DNA of 61,978 bases from Candidatus Saccharibacteria bacterium UBA3304 (lineage in GTDB: Bacteria > Patescibacteriota > Saccharimonadia > Saccharimonadales > Saccharimonadaceae): NCBI GenBank assembly GCA_002361425.1, contig DESW01000021.1, positions 1 to 61,978 of the forward strand, given 5' to 3'. The translations under genes were made by a program, and so were the position numbers. The notes under the pieces are model-generated. The model saw nothing but the letters and a program-made list of their open reading frames with translations. It did not search any database and had not been told where the DNA came from. Each line of letters begins with the position of its first letter. Positions within the stretch are counted from its first letter, which is position 1. Shown in pieces: positions 17,367 to 26,632 of the stretch.

Positions 17367-17687
17367 ATGAAAAGAATTTTTGTAGTCACAAAAGATGGCA
17401 AGCCGCTCAGCGATTCCGATAAATGGAGCGTAAACTTCTCCGTTTTCCCGGAAGACGCCAAGAATGGTGAGGTAGTCGTCTTTTCAAAGGAATTCTATTC
17501 CAAGCCTGCAAAGCTTCTGCCCGACCTTACTGATGGCGATTATGTCGCTATCGTCGAAAAGGCTAAAGGCAAGCCGCGCCACACGATCTGCATCGAAGTA
17601 GACGGCGAGCTTCGCGACTTCCTGAACAGAAATTCAGACAAAGCCACTTATGCAGTTATCGCGCTCTATAGTGAACTTTGCGCTTAG
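17367..17687 (+). CDS. Small conserved-looking protein of unknown function
   Basis: 106 residues, soluble, beginning MKRIFVVTKDGKPLSDSDKW, with mixed alpha/beta character and a C-terminal ATYAVIALYSELCA. It has a well-placed GGGAGG site, its own promoter with an operator-like inverted repeat around the -10, and its own terminator, so it is a tightly regulated single-gene unit. I recognise no family. Confidence 0.75.
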   Translation: MKRIFVVTKDGKPLSDSDKWSVNFSVFPEDAKNGEVVVFSKEFYSKPAKLLPDLTDGDYVAIVEKAKGKPRHTICIEVDGELRDFLNRNSDKATYAVIALYSELCA

Positions 17688-17697
17688 CCCTCTCAGG

Positions 17698-17725
17698 CCG
17701 GTTCATCCGAACCGGCTTTTTTCTT
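17698..17725 (+). terminator. Terminator
   Basis: GCCGGTT (17698-17704) pairs with AACCGGC (17711-17717), followed by seven T in a run. Confidence 0.9.
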
Positions 17726-17808
17726 TACTTAAGCATTTTTCAAACCCTGAAAAACAGAGTATAATTAAGACAAATCGCAACATCAATATTTAATTTTTTT
17801 GGGGTAAA

Positions 17809-18762
17809 ATGTCTAGTCAAGATAACGAAACCATCATCGAGCTCAAGGGCGTCTCGAAACGCTATGGCTTCGGTGACGCTGAGTCCTATGCACTCCGTAA
17901 TTTTGACCTCACTGTTAAGCGCGGCGAGTTCATCATGATTATGGGGCCATCCGGCTGCGGCAAAACGACATTATTAAATATTATCGGTCTCCTCGATCAA
18001 GCCAGTTCTGGCGAGTATTATCTCGCAGGCAAGAACGTTGCTCGCGTCTCCGCCGGCAAAAAGGCTCGCTTCCGCGCTAAAGAAATCGGCTTCATCTTCC
18101 AGAACTTCAACCTCGTCCCTACCCTTTCTATTCTTGAGAACGTTTCCCTTCCTCTCATCTATTCCGGCTGTCGCAAGTCTCGCCGTCTTCGCATGGCCGA
18201 CAATATTCTTGAGCATTTCCACCTTCGCGAACGCGAATACTACATGCCATATCAGCTCTCTGGCGGCCAGCAGCAGCGCGTTGCTATCGCCCGCAGCTTG
18301 ATTGCCGATCCAAGCATCATTCTCGCCGATGAGCCAACCGGCAACCTTGATAGCCGCAACAGCCACATCATTATGGAAGAGCTCCAGGAGATTCATTCTC
18401 AGGGCAACACCATCATCATGGTCACCCACAACCCAGCTCTTACCACCTACGCCACCCGCGTTATCAATATGCTCGATGGCGAAATCGACACCGATATCAA
18501 GACCGTCGACGATTCCGAACTTCCACGTGGCGGCAAGAACGAAAAGGTCTCCGTCAAAGTTCTTCCTTCTCGTGACCCAATTCAGATGGAAATCACCTCT
18601 GAAAGCGACGTAGTCGTCTCTGGCGAGAATGTTACTACCGAAGAAGCCCCAGAAGAAAAAGCAGAAGAAAAAGAGACCAAGAAGCCAGCTGTCAAGAAAT
18701 CCAGTAGCAAGAAATCGACCAAGAAAAAATCTACTTCCAAGAAGAAAGGAGCTAAAAAATGA
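17809..18762 (+). CDS. MacB/LolD-type ABC transporter ATPase with Lys-rich tail
   Basis: 317 residues. Walker A GPSGCGKTT is at 46-54, followed by the Q-loop, the signature LSGGQQQRVAIARSL, Walker B IILADEPTG and the switch His in VTHNP. This is the class that powers FtsX-fold permeases in envelope-related export or mechanotransmission. After the normal end near residue 225 there is an extra tail of about 90 residues: an acidic stretch, then a histone-like run of Lys and Ser (KKSSSKKSTKKK). The tail's role is unknown. The stop overlaps the permease start (ATGA). Confidence 0.92.
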   Translation: MSSQDNETIIELKGVSKRYGFGDAESYALRNFDLTVKRGEFIMIMGPSGCGKTTLLNIIGLLDQASSGEYYLAGKNVARVSAGKKARFRAKEIGFIFQNFNLVPTLSILENVSLPLIYSGCRKSRRLRMADNILEHFHLREREYYMPYQLSGGQQQRVAIARSLIADPSIILADEPTGNLDSRNSHIIMEELQEIHSQGNTIIMVTHNPALTTYATRVINMLDGEIDTDIKTVDDSELPRGGKNEKVSVKVLPSRDPIQMEITSESDVVVSGENVTTEEAPEEKAEEKETKKPAVKKSSSKKSTKKKSTSKKKGAKK

Positions 18763-19988
18763 GATTTCTCTTAAACACTCACTTCCATCTCGCAGTAGAT
18801 AGCTTGCGCCAGAACCGCACGCGCACTTTCCTTTCCGCGCTCGGTATCGCTATTGGCGTCGCCAGCATTGTCCTCATTCTTTCCCTTACCGGCGGTATCA
18901 ACCAGCTTATCAGCGCCAGCAGCAATAAAGACAATGCTAACCTCATCCTCGTTCGCCCAAGCAACGGCAAAGAGGTTACCGACAGCATCATCGACGAGCT
19001 AACCAACACTAGCCAGTATTCCAAATCTAACCTCACTATCGAGGATATCGCTGCTATCAAAGAGGTCGACCAGGTAAAATCCGTCGCCCCAATCGCTATC
19101 AGCAGTTCCGCCATCACGATTGCCGGCAAGGCTTACCAGTCCACCACTATCGTTGCTACTAACAACGACCTTCAGGACATCCTTAGCCTCCGCCTCAAGA
19201 GCGGTCAGTTCCTCGACTATAGCCTTCGCAAGAACGTCGCTGTTCTCGGCTATAACGTCGCAGAACAAATCTTCGGCACCACCGAAGCAACCACCCGCAC
19301 TTTCACCTATAACGACCAGCAATTCATGGTCGTCGGTGTTCTCGATAAGCTCGAAGATCCAATCAACTTCAACGGCGTAGATTTCGATAACTCTATCCTT
19401 ATCAATATCGACTTCGCCAGCACCTTTGAGTCTTCTATTCAGATTCAACAAATCGATATCCGCACTGAGACCACCGATGTCGTTCCAGACGCTATCAACG
19501 CTATCAACGAGAAGCTCAGCAAGGCCAAGAAGGGCGACCAGGATTACAAGATTATCTCTGGCACCGACAACCTTCATCCAGCCGGCTCCCTTCTCTCTAT
19601 CGTTTCTTACATGCTCACCCTCGTCGCCAGCATCTCGCTCGTCGTCGGTGGTGTCGGCATCATGAATATCATGCTCGTCTCCGTTTCTGAGCGCACCCGC
19701 GAGATTGGTATCCGCAAGGCAGTCGGCGCAAGCGCAAGCCACGTCCTCCTCCAGTTCCTCTTCGAATCCATCATTCTTAGCGTAATTGGCGGTCTTATGG
19801 GCTTCATTCTCGGTTACATCTTCGCCTTCCTCATCTCTCTCGTTACGCCATTCGCACCACATATCTCCTGGCAGATTCTCGGTACGACTGGTCTCGTCAG
19901 CCTCAGCGTAGGCGTCCTCTTCGGTATCTACCCTGCCCTCAAGGCAGCTAACAAAGATCCGATTACAAGCCTTAAGTTCTACCGCTAA
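18759..19988 (+). CDS. MacB-like ABC transporter permease
   Basis: 409 residues with the FtsX/MacB topology: one N-terminal membrane segment (about 24-46), an external MacB-type domain of about 220 residues, and three C-terminal membrane segments. The conserved cytoplasmic loop VSERTREIGIRKAVGAS, which contacts the ATPase, lies between the first and second of these. Translationally coupled to the ATPase gene. The cargo is unknown; relatives export macrolides, lipoproteins or peptides. Confidence 0.92.
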   Translation: MRFLLNTHFHLAVDSLRQNRTRTFLSALGIAIGVASIVLILSLTGGINQLISASSNKDNANLILVRPSNGKEVTDSIIDELTNTSQYSKSNLTIEDIAAIKEVDQVKSVAPIAISSSAITIAGKAYQSTTIVATNNDLQDILSLRLKSGQFLDYSLRKNVAVLGYNVAEQIFGTTEATTRTFTYNDQQFMVVGVLDKLEDPINFNGVDFDNSILINIDFASTFESSIQIQQIDIRTETTDVVPDAINAINEKLSKAKKGDQDYKIISGTDNLHPAGSLLSIVSYMLTLVASISLVVGGVGIMNIMLVSVSERTREIGIRKAVGASASHVLLQFLFESIILSVIGGLMGFILGYIFAFLISLVTPFAPHISWQILGTTGLVSLSVGVLFGIYPALKAANKDPITSLKFYR

Positions 19989-20001
19989 AAGCGAAGCTAA
20001 A

Positions 20002-20033
20002 AAATATATCCTCACTAAGAGGATATATTTTTA
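20002..20033 (+). terminator. Terminator after ABC operon
   Basis: A 12-bp stem (20002-20013 with 20019-20030) with a 5-base loop and a T-run. A-rich sequence on the other side may let it also end the giant gene on the minus strand. Confidence 0.85.
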
Positions 20034-20049
20034 TGTCTCTTGTTAGACC

Positions 20050-23000
20050 TTAGGCTGCTTTCGCTTCGCCTTCTTCGTTCGCAGCTGCTACGCCGCCCTC
20101 ATAATTGAAGATATGGTACTTCTTCAATAGACCGAAGTTCTGAGCAATGTATTGGTTAACTCTTGGATTCCTCGTAGCCTTGTCGTAGTTACCGCTCATA
20201 ATTGCGCCACGTTCGCTTGGCTCAAGCCTATTCCAGAAGGCCATTACTTGGCGCATCTTGCGAGTATCTTCGGCCGGAATCGTTACGCCAGGATTCATCT
20301 CTGCAATCTTCTCATCTGGGAAGAATAGCTCGCCTGTGAAGTTAGGATCCGTGATTGTCTCAGTTGCGGACCTTGCCCTTGCTTCTGCTACGCTCCTCTG
20401 GAATCTTGCTTCGATAATCTCACGAGCTTCTGCTCTAGTCTTCTCGACATCCTCAACGCTACCAATATAAGATTTGCCAAGGTTTTGGAGCATGATGCTT
20501 GCGTCATTCATCTTAGTACCGACTTCGCCATCGCCCATCATATACTTTCTGCGTTCGAGTTCAGACGCAGAGTTCCAAGTTGCGATTGCTTCCTTAAGCT
20601 GTCTTCTAAAGTCTTCGTTGCTTTCAAGCGCATCAATTTCCTCATCAGTAAACTCAACGCGCGTTACGACATTACCCCAAGGCTCGCCTAAGTCAGTCTC
20701 AGATTTAAAGCCCTCATTCTCAGAGAAGTCTTCGCTAATTGCAGGAACTTTCAAGACGTCATACTTAGTCAAGAAATCTACGCTCTGCTTGATTCTAGCT
20801 GCACCAGCCTCATCAAAGCCGCTGTAATCGCCAGCCATAATTGCTGTGCGCTGTTCACCAGTAAGGCTATTCCAGCGTGAGATTTCCTCTTCCATACGTG
20901 CCTGATACATACCGGCATTATCCTGACCTTCAAAGATACCTCTAATCTGGTCGCCAGTTAGCGTAATAGGTGCTGCATCACCAGCTGCGCGCTCAGGCTT
21001 AGCTGGAGCTTGCTCCTGTGCTGGCTGAGGTTGCTGTTCAACCGGCTGAGGCTGTTGCTCAACTGGCTGTGGCTGCTGCTCCGTGCTACGCTCAGTCGTG
21101 CCCGTAGGGCGTTCTGGTGTTGGAGGAGTTGGCCTATTTGGCTCAACACCGGCCGTATTAGTTGGCTGCTCTGGCTTTGGCGTTTCACCACCATTGCCTT
21201 CGCTACCACCATTATTACCATCGCCACCGTCGAACTTTGGTGCTTCACTTGGACCATGCCCCTGCCCCTTCTTACCACGGGTAAGGTTCTTGCGACTTGC
21301 AAATGGAATCGCTACGCCACCCTTAATCAAATCGCTACCCTGAAGAATCTCGGTTGCTTGGCGCTCGAAGCCAATAACATCAAAGACCGTATCAGTATTA
21401 ACAATCGTATCAGTAACTTCTTGCGTCATCTCACCGACAGAGTTAGAACCGAGGTCGCTAGCAAAGCTGAAGAGTTTTCTTGCGCCATCGGAGGTTACCT
21501 CGCCAGTATCCCAAACCACGCTTACCGCCTGGTATTCCTGGTTTGCGATAATGTTACTCAAAGCTGGGTCGTCGGTTGGGAACCAGACCGAACCGTCATC
21601 ATGTACGACACCGTCGATCAAGATTCTACTACCCTGAGAGTCACCACTCAACGAAACTGCGAGCTTTACATTGTCGCGAACGTCACCGAAGTTAACTGTC
21701 CTATCACCGGAGAAGGAGCTGCCAGACATTCTAGCATAGAATGTACCATCAGAACTCTGGTAGGCTGCCAACTCGTTGCCATCGGAAATACGTGTGCCAT
21801 TAGAGCCCCACTCCATCGATGTGCGAACACCGTTCTGCTGCGCATACTCAGCTGCGCTGAGAGTCTCTGTACGAGTAACGTTTTCAGTCGAAGTAATCGT
21901 TCTCTCGTTAACCGTGTAACCTTCGTTGCGAAGCTGCTGGACCTGCTCGTCAGTAAGCTTCGTGCCAGTTGCCTCGGCTGCCGTAATCGTCTCGATCGTA
22001 GTCGTGACCTGCTCTTGGTTAATGCCCAAGAAGCCAGCAAGCAAAGTCTTATGCGCATCAAGGTTGTTGACGCCGATGTTAAGTGGCTTAAAGCGAATAT
22101 CGAGCGTATCGTTCATCTTATCGAAGAGACCGTAGCTATCTGGGTTAAAGGCTGCGGAAACTTCCTGACCAACTACTGCCGTTGCTACGCCGATTGCAGC
22201 TGTCTTAGCGAACTGTGCTGCCACGCGCTTAGCCTGGAGTTTCTTGAACGCCTTATCCTTTGCATCAACATCAGATTCAATTGCTTCATAAGCCTTCTCA
22301 GATGCCTCAAGGAAGGTCTTACTCTGATCACCAATACCCTGCTTCCTCAACTCAACCTTCGCCTGTGCGACCTGAATATCGAGTGCCAAGCGCTCATCTT
22401 CAATCGTCGTGTTGTCGCCAGCGGTAAACTTAATCAAGTCAACCTTGTTTTCGTCGCTATACTTCGTCAAAGCTTCAACGACCGCCAAGCTCTGCTGAAT
22501 CTGCTCAGCGTTACCGCTCTTCAAAGCGGCCTCGAGTGCGCCAGTCAAATCCTTAGCTGCGTAGCTCTTATATTCAGTCTCTTGCATCTGGCGATCGTAC
22601 TTTGTGCTTCCAATCTCTTCGCCACGTGCAATGCGGCGTGCCTGTTCGGCACGGTCAACTGCTACGCGGTTGTGCTCCTTGAAGCCTGCGAATGTACCAG
22701 CTGCCAAAGCGCCACCTACTACTGGAACGGCTGCGCGGAGAGCGGAAGTCGTCGCCTTCTGCGTAAAGAATACTGCAATACCAGCTGCTGCTGCGATTAC
22801 TTCTGGCTGGACAATGCCAAGCTTGCCAGAAATCTTCTCAGAAATTTCATCAATCTTTGAACGGTGGACTTCCGTACGGACCTGCGCCTGATAATCGGCG
22901 TTAATCAAGCGGAAGCCTTCCATTACGTTCTCAATACTCTCTTCGTGGTTGAAGCGTTCCTTTGCGGCCTTTGCAGTTTCGAGCAAAGTATCGGAGATGA

Positions 23001-25500
23001 GGCTCGTGTCCAAACCTTCGTCAGACATTCTAGCCTTCTCGAACTTCATCGCCTCTTCAAAGTCATGCTCAGACATCTTACCCTGTGCAAACTTTTCAAT
23101 TGCTTCACGGACGGCAATCGTAGACTTTGCCTCAGCGCTATTTGCGTCGACAGCCTCTTTCTTGTTTCCGCCTTCAGTGTATTTGTAAACAACCTTGCTA
23201 CCATTCTCGTCAGTTTCAACGCCAAAGGCATCCATTTCGTTACCGGCTGCGCCGTGCAACAATGAATCCTCAATGCCGTTTACATAAGCCATGGTCAAGC
23301 GCTCGACAATCTTGCCACTTGCGCCATCACCCTTAGCAGACCAGAACTGTTCAACATCTACGCCACGTACTTCGCTATCGCCATTCTTAATCGCTTCCAT
23401 TGCTTCACGCTCGTACTTAAGCATGGTGGAATCTTTAAGCATCTGGCCAAAGACCAAGTTACGAACCATGCGACCAAGGCCTCTCTTGCCGTTGCCTTCG
23501 AGCTTGTTCTGGAACATTTCCTCAGCCAAAGCCCTTGCGGCAATCTTTGCGTCACGTTCGCGGTTATTAATAACAGCAATCAATGGGTCCTTCTTCTCAA
23601 GGTCACTTTCCTGCTCTTCGCCCGCAGGCTTTTCGTCTTCGGCCTTCGAAAGCTCCTGCTTCAAAGCAAGCAGCTCTTCCATCGTCATTGCTTCGAGATC
23701 ATCGAGCTTCAAACCGCGACTCTCAAGCTTATCTGCCATAGATTCGTCGGACAAATCATGAATAAACTCTTGGCGATAAACTTCGCGCTGGTCTTTCATG
23801 CCCTCAAAGTCTTTCTCTTCAAGGTCATCAACCTTAATGTCGTCACGCTCAAGATAGTCGCCAATGCCGTTATCAGCGCCAAAGGCTTCAAACATGCGCT
23901 TACGTAACTTCTCCTGAAGTTCCTTTAGCTGCTCAGCGTCCATGTTTTCCATGTCGTCAACCATCACGCCTTCAGCCTCAAGCATATCGCGAAGATCCGC
24001 GATAGACATTGAACGCATCATCTCGGCACGGAGTTTTTCCATCTGCTCTGCAGACTCAGCACCCTCAGCATCATCTTTATCTTTCTCAAGATTCTTACCA
24101 AGATATTCGTTGTACTGAGAAACAAATGCAGCGATTGCAGCGTCACCGCCCTCGCCAATCTTCTTGAAGTCTTCAGCAGTATAGCCAAGGCCGCCTTCTT
24201 CGACAGGCTTCTTTGCCCATTCAACCAAACGCTGTTTATAGCCTTCCATAGCTGCAAGAATTTCGTCGTCGGTCATGTTCTCAAGATCTTCATCGGTAAT
24301 CTTGAAAGCTTCACGCGCATTCTTAAACATGTCGCTCTGGAACAACGCACGAGTCATTTCTGCGCGGCGATGCTTTGCTTCTGCATCTTCACCGTTCTCT
24401 TCACCCTCAACGGTATTCTCCACTGTTGCGACTTCTTGCTTGTCATCCATTACACGAGTTACAAACTCTGGTGCATTCTGCTGAGCATCATCGACGCCCA
24501 TTCTCTCGCGAGTAGCAGTCGTCAAATCAATACCAGTTTCTTCTTTCACGCGGTCAATATAGTGCTGATATTCCTCGTCCTTTTCACGTGGATACATCTC
24601 AGTCACTTTACCGTACTCTACATCATTCAAAACACGATCTGGATGGTTTGCGAGCTCAGTCGAAATATTGCTAATTGCAACCGTATTCATACGGCGCTCA
24701 TAATCGGCGTCGCTTTCCTCGGTTCCATCGATATTCTTAATCTTTTCGAACTTGCTCTTTGCGTCCGCAATGCGTTCGTACCAATCTTTGCACTGTTGCA
24801 AAAATTCATCATCCTCAACGTTCGGCTCAGCCTTTTCGGCACTCTCAACTTCTTCAATTTCTTCTGCAGTCGGCTCAGTTTCGGCAACCTTACCGGCGCC
24901 AAAACGCACACCGGTCTCATCAGAAATACGCTGCGCCCAAGCCATAGTATTCTCGCCCTCTTGGCGTGGATAATTCTGAGCCAAGCTGTCAAGCTCAACC
25001 TCGCTTAGTTTACGAGAAGGATCGTCAGCCTGTTCCTGCGCAACTGCGCCGTAAACAGCTTCCATTACGCGTTTCTTGTAAGCTTTTGGATCCTCATCGG
25101 CACCCTGCTCCAAATCAGACATCGTTTCTTCGATGCGTTTTCTAAAGGCATTGTGAGCATCAAAATACTCGCGATTAGCATCTTTGCCTCTGCGAGCGTA
25201 AGTATCCCAAGTATTCCAAGGCATGCGCTGATATTCTTCGCCCTTGGCGTTAATTCCAGTGTTTGTTTCGTTCTTTGCAATCTCGTCGTCGGCTAGTGGG
25301 TCAAAATCGGTGCCACGGCGAGCCATTTCCATCTGTTTCTTTTGATATGCAAGGTCATCTTCTGTAATATTGTCTGGGTTCTGGCCAGCAGCTTTCGCCG
25401 CCTCAACTGCGGCTTCCTGTGCCATTCTTTCCCATTCGTTGACTTCGTCAGCACTTACGCTGGCGCCGCCCTCTCCTGTGTTCTTTGGTCCTTCGGTCAT
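20050..25500 (-). CDS. Giant acidic repeat protein with membrane region
   Basis: 1816 residues, no family recognised. From the N-terminus: about 350 acidic helical residues including two related modules (LSEVELDSLAQNYPRQEGE and LNDVEYGKVTEMYPREKDE); then helical repeats of the form LxxxGxxxDDLExMTxEELLAL (about 390-620); a central helical domain; a hydrophobic region at about 890-937, probably membrane-spanning; helical and beta-rich domains; a PQ-rich linker with EQQPQPV repeats near 1473-1498; and at the C-terminus three copies of a roughly 65-residue module with WNxxxxxERxxxMxGxY. There is no signal peptide. A small DUF5663-like protein is encoded 4 bases upstream in the same operon. Confidence 0.85.
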   Translation of the reverse strand: MTEGPKNTGEGGASVSADEVNEWERMAQEAAVEAAKAAGQNPDNITEDDLAYQKKQMEMARRGTDFDPLADDEIAKNETNTGINAKGEEYQRMPWNTWDTYARRGKDANREYFDAHNAFRKRIEETMSDLEQGADEDPKAYKKRVMEAVYGAVAQEQADDPSRKLSEVELDSLAQNYPRQEGENTMAWAQRISDETGVRFGAGKVAETEPTAEEIEEVESAEKAEPNVEDDEFLQQCKDWYERIADAKSKFEKIKNIDGTEESDADYERRMNTVAISNISTELANHPDRVLNDVEYGKVTEMYPREKDEEYQHYIDRVKEETGIDLTTATRERMGVDDAQQNAPEFVTRVMDDKQEVATVENTVEGEENGEDAEAKHRRAEMTRALFQSDMFKNAREAFKITDEDLENMTDDEILAAMEGYKQRLVEWAKKPVEEGGLGYTAEDFKKIGEGGDAAIAAFVSQYNEYLGKNLEKDKDDAEGAESAEQMEKLRAEMMRSMSIADLRDMLEAEGVMVDDMENMDAEQLKELQEKLRKRMFEAFGADNGIGDYLERDDIKVDDLEEKDFEGMKDQREVYRQEFIHDLSDESMADKLESRGLKLDDLEAMTMEELLALKQELSKAEDEKPAGEEQESDLEKKDPLIAVINNRERDAKIAARALAEEMFQNKLEGNGKRGLGRMVRNLVFGQMLKDSTMLKYEREAMEAIKNGDSEVRGVDVEQFWSAKGDGASGKIVERLTMAYVNGIEDSLLHGAAGNEMDAFGVETDENGSKVVYKYTEGGNKKEAVDANSAEAKSTIAVREAIEKFAQGKMSEHDFEEAMKFEKARMSDEGLDTSLISDTLLETAKAAKERFNHEESIENVMEGFRLINADYQAQVRTEVHRSKIDEISEKISGKLGIVQPEVIAAAAGIAVFFTQKATTSALRAAVPVVGGALAAGTFAGFKEHNRVAVDRAEQARRIARGEEIGSTKYDRQMQETEYKSYAAKDLTGALEAALKSGNAEQIQQSLAVVEALTKYSDENKVDLIKFTAGDNTTIEDERLALDIQVAQAKVELRKQGIGDQSKTFLEASEKAYEAIESDVDAKDKAFKKLQAKRVAAQFAKTAAIGVATAVVGQEVSAAFNPDSYGLFDKMNDTLDIRFKPLNIGVNNLDAHKTLLAGFLGINQEQVTTTIETITAAEATGTKLTDEQVQQLRNEGYTVNERTITSTENVTRTETLSAAEYAQQNGVRTSMEWGSNGTRISDGNELAAYQSSDGTFYARMSGSSFSGDRTVNFGDVRDNVKLAVSLSGDSQGSRILIDGVVHDDGSVWFPTDDPALSNIIANQEYQAVSVVWDTGEVTSDGARKLFSFASDLGSNSVGEMTQEVTDTIVNTDTVFDVIGFERQATEILQGSDLIKGGVAIPFASRKNLTRGKKGQGHGPSEAPKFDGGDGNNGGSEGNGGETPKPEQPTNTAGVEPNRPTPPTPERPTGTTERSTEQQPQPVEQQPQPVEQQPQPAQEQAPAKPERAAGDAAPITLTGDQIRGIFEGQDNAGMYQARMEEEISRWNSLTGEQRTAIMAGDYSGFDEAGAARIKQSVDFLTKYDVLKVPAISEDFSENEGFKSETDLGEPWGNVVTRVEFTDEEIDALESNEDFRRQLKEAIATWNSASELERRKYMMGDGEVGTKMNDASIMLQNLGKSYIGSVEDVEKTRAEAREIIEARFQRSVAEARARSATETITDPNFTGELFFPDEKIAEMNPGVTIPAEDTRKMRQVMAFWNRLEPSERGAIMSGNYDKATRNPRVNQYIAQNFGLLKKYHIFNYEGGVAAANEEGEAKAA

Positions 25501-25504
25501 TTGC

Positions 25505-25843
25505 TTACTCCGCTTCTTCAGCTTCCTCAGTTACCGTGTCGTCAGCGCCACCGCCAAGGTAAAGCGCACGGAATTGAACCATCGTTTCAAGCGCAACTTC
25601 TTGTGCATCAATACCGCAGTTCTTGATAAATTCTGCTGCCTGAGCGTCACCGAAGTTTGGATCGTCTAGCTTGTCGCTAAGTTCGATTGCCTGCTCTTCG
25701 GTTAAACGATTCAAAGTCGCGCGATCGATTTGGTTGAGCAAGCGCTGAGTCATATCAGCTTTCAATTGATCACGTACCTCTCCCTCAACGTTGATACCCT
25801 TCTCTTGCAAAAGAGACTCCATAAAATCATCAAGATTTTGCAT
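25505..25843 (-). CDS. Small DUF5663-like protein
   Basis: 112 residues from the ATG at 25843, chosen because a GAGGT site lies about 10 bases upstream; a start 5 codons earlier is possible. The protein is acidic and helical (MQNLDDFMESLLQEKGI, then LTEEQAIELSDKLDD), similar in style to DUF5663 proteins found in CPR genomes. It is the first gene of a two-gene operon with the 1816-residue protein and may be its partner. Confidence 0.7.
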   Translation of the reverse strand: MQNLDDFMESLLQEKGINVEGEVRDQLKADMTQRLLNQIDRATLNRLTEEQAIELSDKLDDPNFGDAQAAEFIKNCGIDAQEVALETMVQFRALYLGGGADDTVTEEAEEAE

Positions 25844-25910
25844 TTGTTTTGACCTCACAAATTATTATTATCCTTATGTTAAATTATACCACAAGCACAA
25901 TAGGTCAAGA

Positions 25911-25933
25911 AAAAACCGCCCATTACTGGGCGG
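25911..25933 (-). terminator. Terminator overlapping a stop codon
   Basis: CCGCCC (25916-25921) pairs with GGGCGG (25928-25933). On the minus strand a T-run follows. It covers the last codons of the gene at 25923-26366. Confidence 0.75.
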
Positions 25934-26366
25934 CTCCAAAGCACTTTCCGTCGGTTAATCCCGAAATATATTCCTGAATTTCCGGACATTTCGACAGTTT
26001 GATGATGGCCTCATTGATAATGCTATTTACTAGCGCTTCGTTATAATGAACCCCTCCAAACGAAAGATTGTTCAGACAGCGCGTAGTTGCATCAAGAGAG
26101 TTCTTAGTGCGTCCCTGCAGACCATAGTAGAAGCACAACGCATCGCGCGATGTTTCATCAAGCAGAGCGTACAACTGATAATCGATCTCACGACTAAAGC
26201 CATCCCCTCTTGTTGTCTCTTTTACGAGCATCAAGCCACCTACCATGTCAGTAAGGAGTGCAGAATAGCCGGACCAATATTCTCCGATGCCCTCCCAGCT
26301 CTCGCCGCGAGTAACATCTTCACCTCTCATTTTACGAACACCATTCTCATAAATGATACTTACCAT
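25923..26366 (-). CDS. Small protein of unknown function
   Basis: 147 residues from the ATG at 26366, chosen because GGAGGTG sits 5 bases upstream; the frame is open for 32 more codons without such support. The protein is soluble, with a helical C-terminal half (EALVNSIINEAIIKLSK). No family is recognised. It is a single-gene unit ending in its own terminator. Confidence 0.65.
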   Translation of the reverse strand: MVSIIYENGVRKMRGEDVTRGESWEGIGEYWSGYSALLTDMVGGLMLVKETTRGDGFSREIDYQLYALLDETSRDALCFYYGLQGRTKNSLDATTRCLNNLSFGGVHYNEALVNSIINEAIIKLSKCPEIQEYISGLTDGKCFGAAQ

Positions 26367-26490
26367 GTTTACACCTCCAGAAAAGAATACAGAATCAACA
26401 GGTACATTTATCATTATAGCACACTTCGGCCTATTTGTCAATAATAGCCATAAGCACTTCATTATTAAAAATAATCAACCAAGAAGCTAT

Positions 26491-26603
26491 CTTGCCTCTG
26501 GCGTTGACTAAGGCTTTGCGCAGGCTACGGCCGAGCAAAAGCAGCGTACGCCCGTAACGACGGGCCGGACGACTGCTGCGCCTTAGCTGACGCCAGAGGC
26601 AAG
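26491..26603 (+). ncRNA. Three-way-junction structured RNA candidate, copy A
   Basis: A 14-bp outer stem (26491-26504 with 26590-26603) and a 7-bp inner stem (26508-26514 with 26580-26586) close a junction with two hairpins. Hairpin 1 is TTTGC/GCAAA, then an internal loop GCA/GA, then GGC-UACG-GCC with a UNCG tetraloop. Hairpin 2 is AGCAG/CTGCT with a bulged A, a 5-bp segment with one A-G mismatch, a bulged C, then GCCCGT-AACG-ACGGGC. The linker before the closing stem is GC. A second copy at 57009-57129 has the same plan with compensatory changes. The C(UACG)G loop favours the plus strand. No named family is recognised and the promoter is not clear. Confidence 0.75.
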
Positions 26604-26619
26604 AAATGCACTTTTGCGG

Positions 26620-26625
26620 TATAAT
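26620..26625 (+). promoter_or_regulatory. -10 of leaderless tsaD promoter
   Basis: TTGCGGTATAAT ends 7 bases before the tsaD ATG. The same TTGCGGTATAAT string occurs at 28826-28837 before another gene. Confidence 0.7.
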
Positions 26626-26632
26626 GTATAAG

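Noticed and set aside
18999..20015. 338-codon minus-strand frame antisense to the ABC permease
   Set aside because: Extremely acidic shadow of a membrane protein gene; no start signals.
21010..22860. Long plus-strand open frame of 616 codons inside the giant gene
   Set aside because: Antisense to the giant frame, rich in Cys, Arg and Leu with no domain pattern, no RBS and no promoter; it is a codon-bias shadow.
26491..26603. Structured element as a MITE or REP-type DNA repeat
   Set aside because: The outer stems of the two copies are unrelated in sequence but both paired, and core changes are compensatory, which favours RNA; DNA-level origin is not fully excluded.
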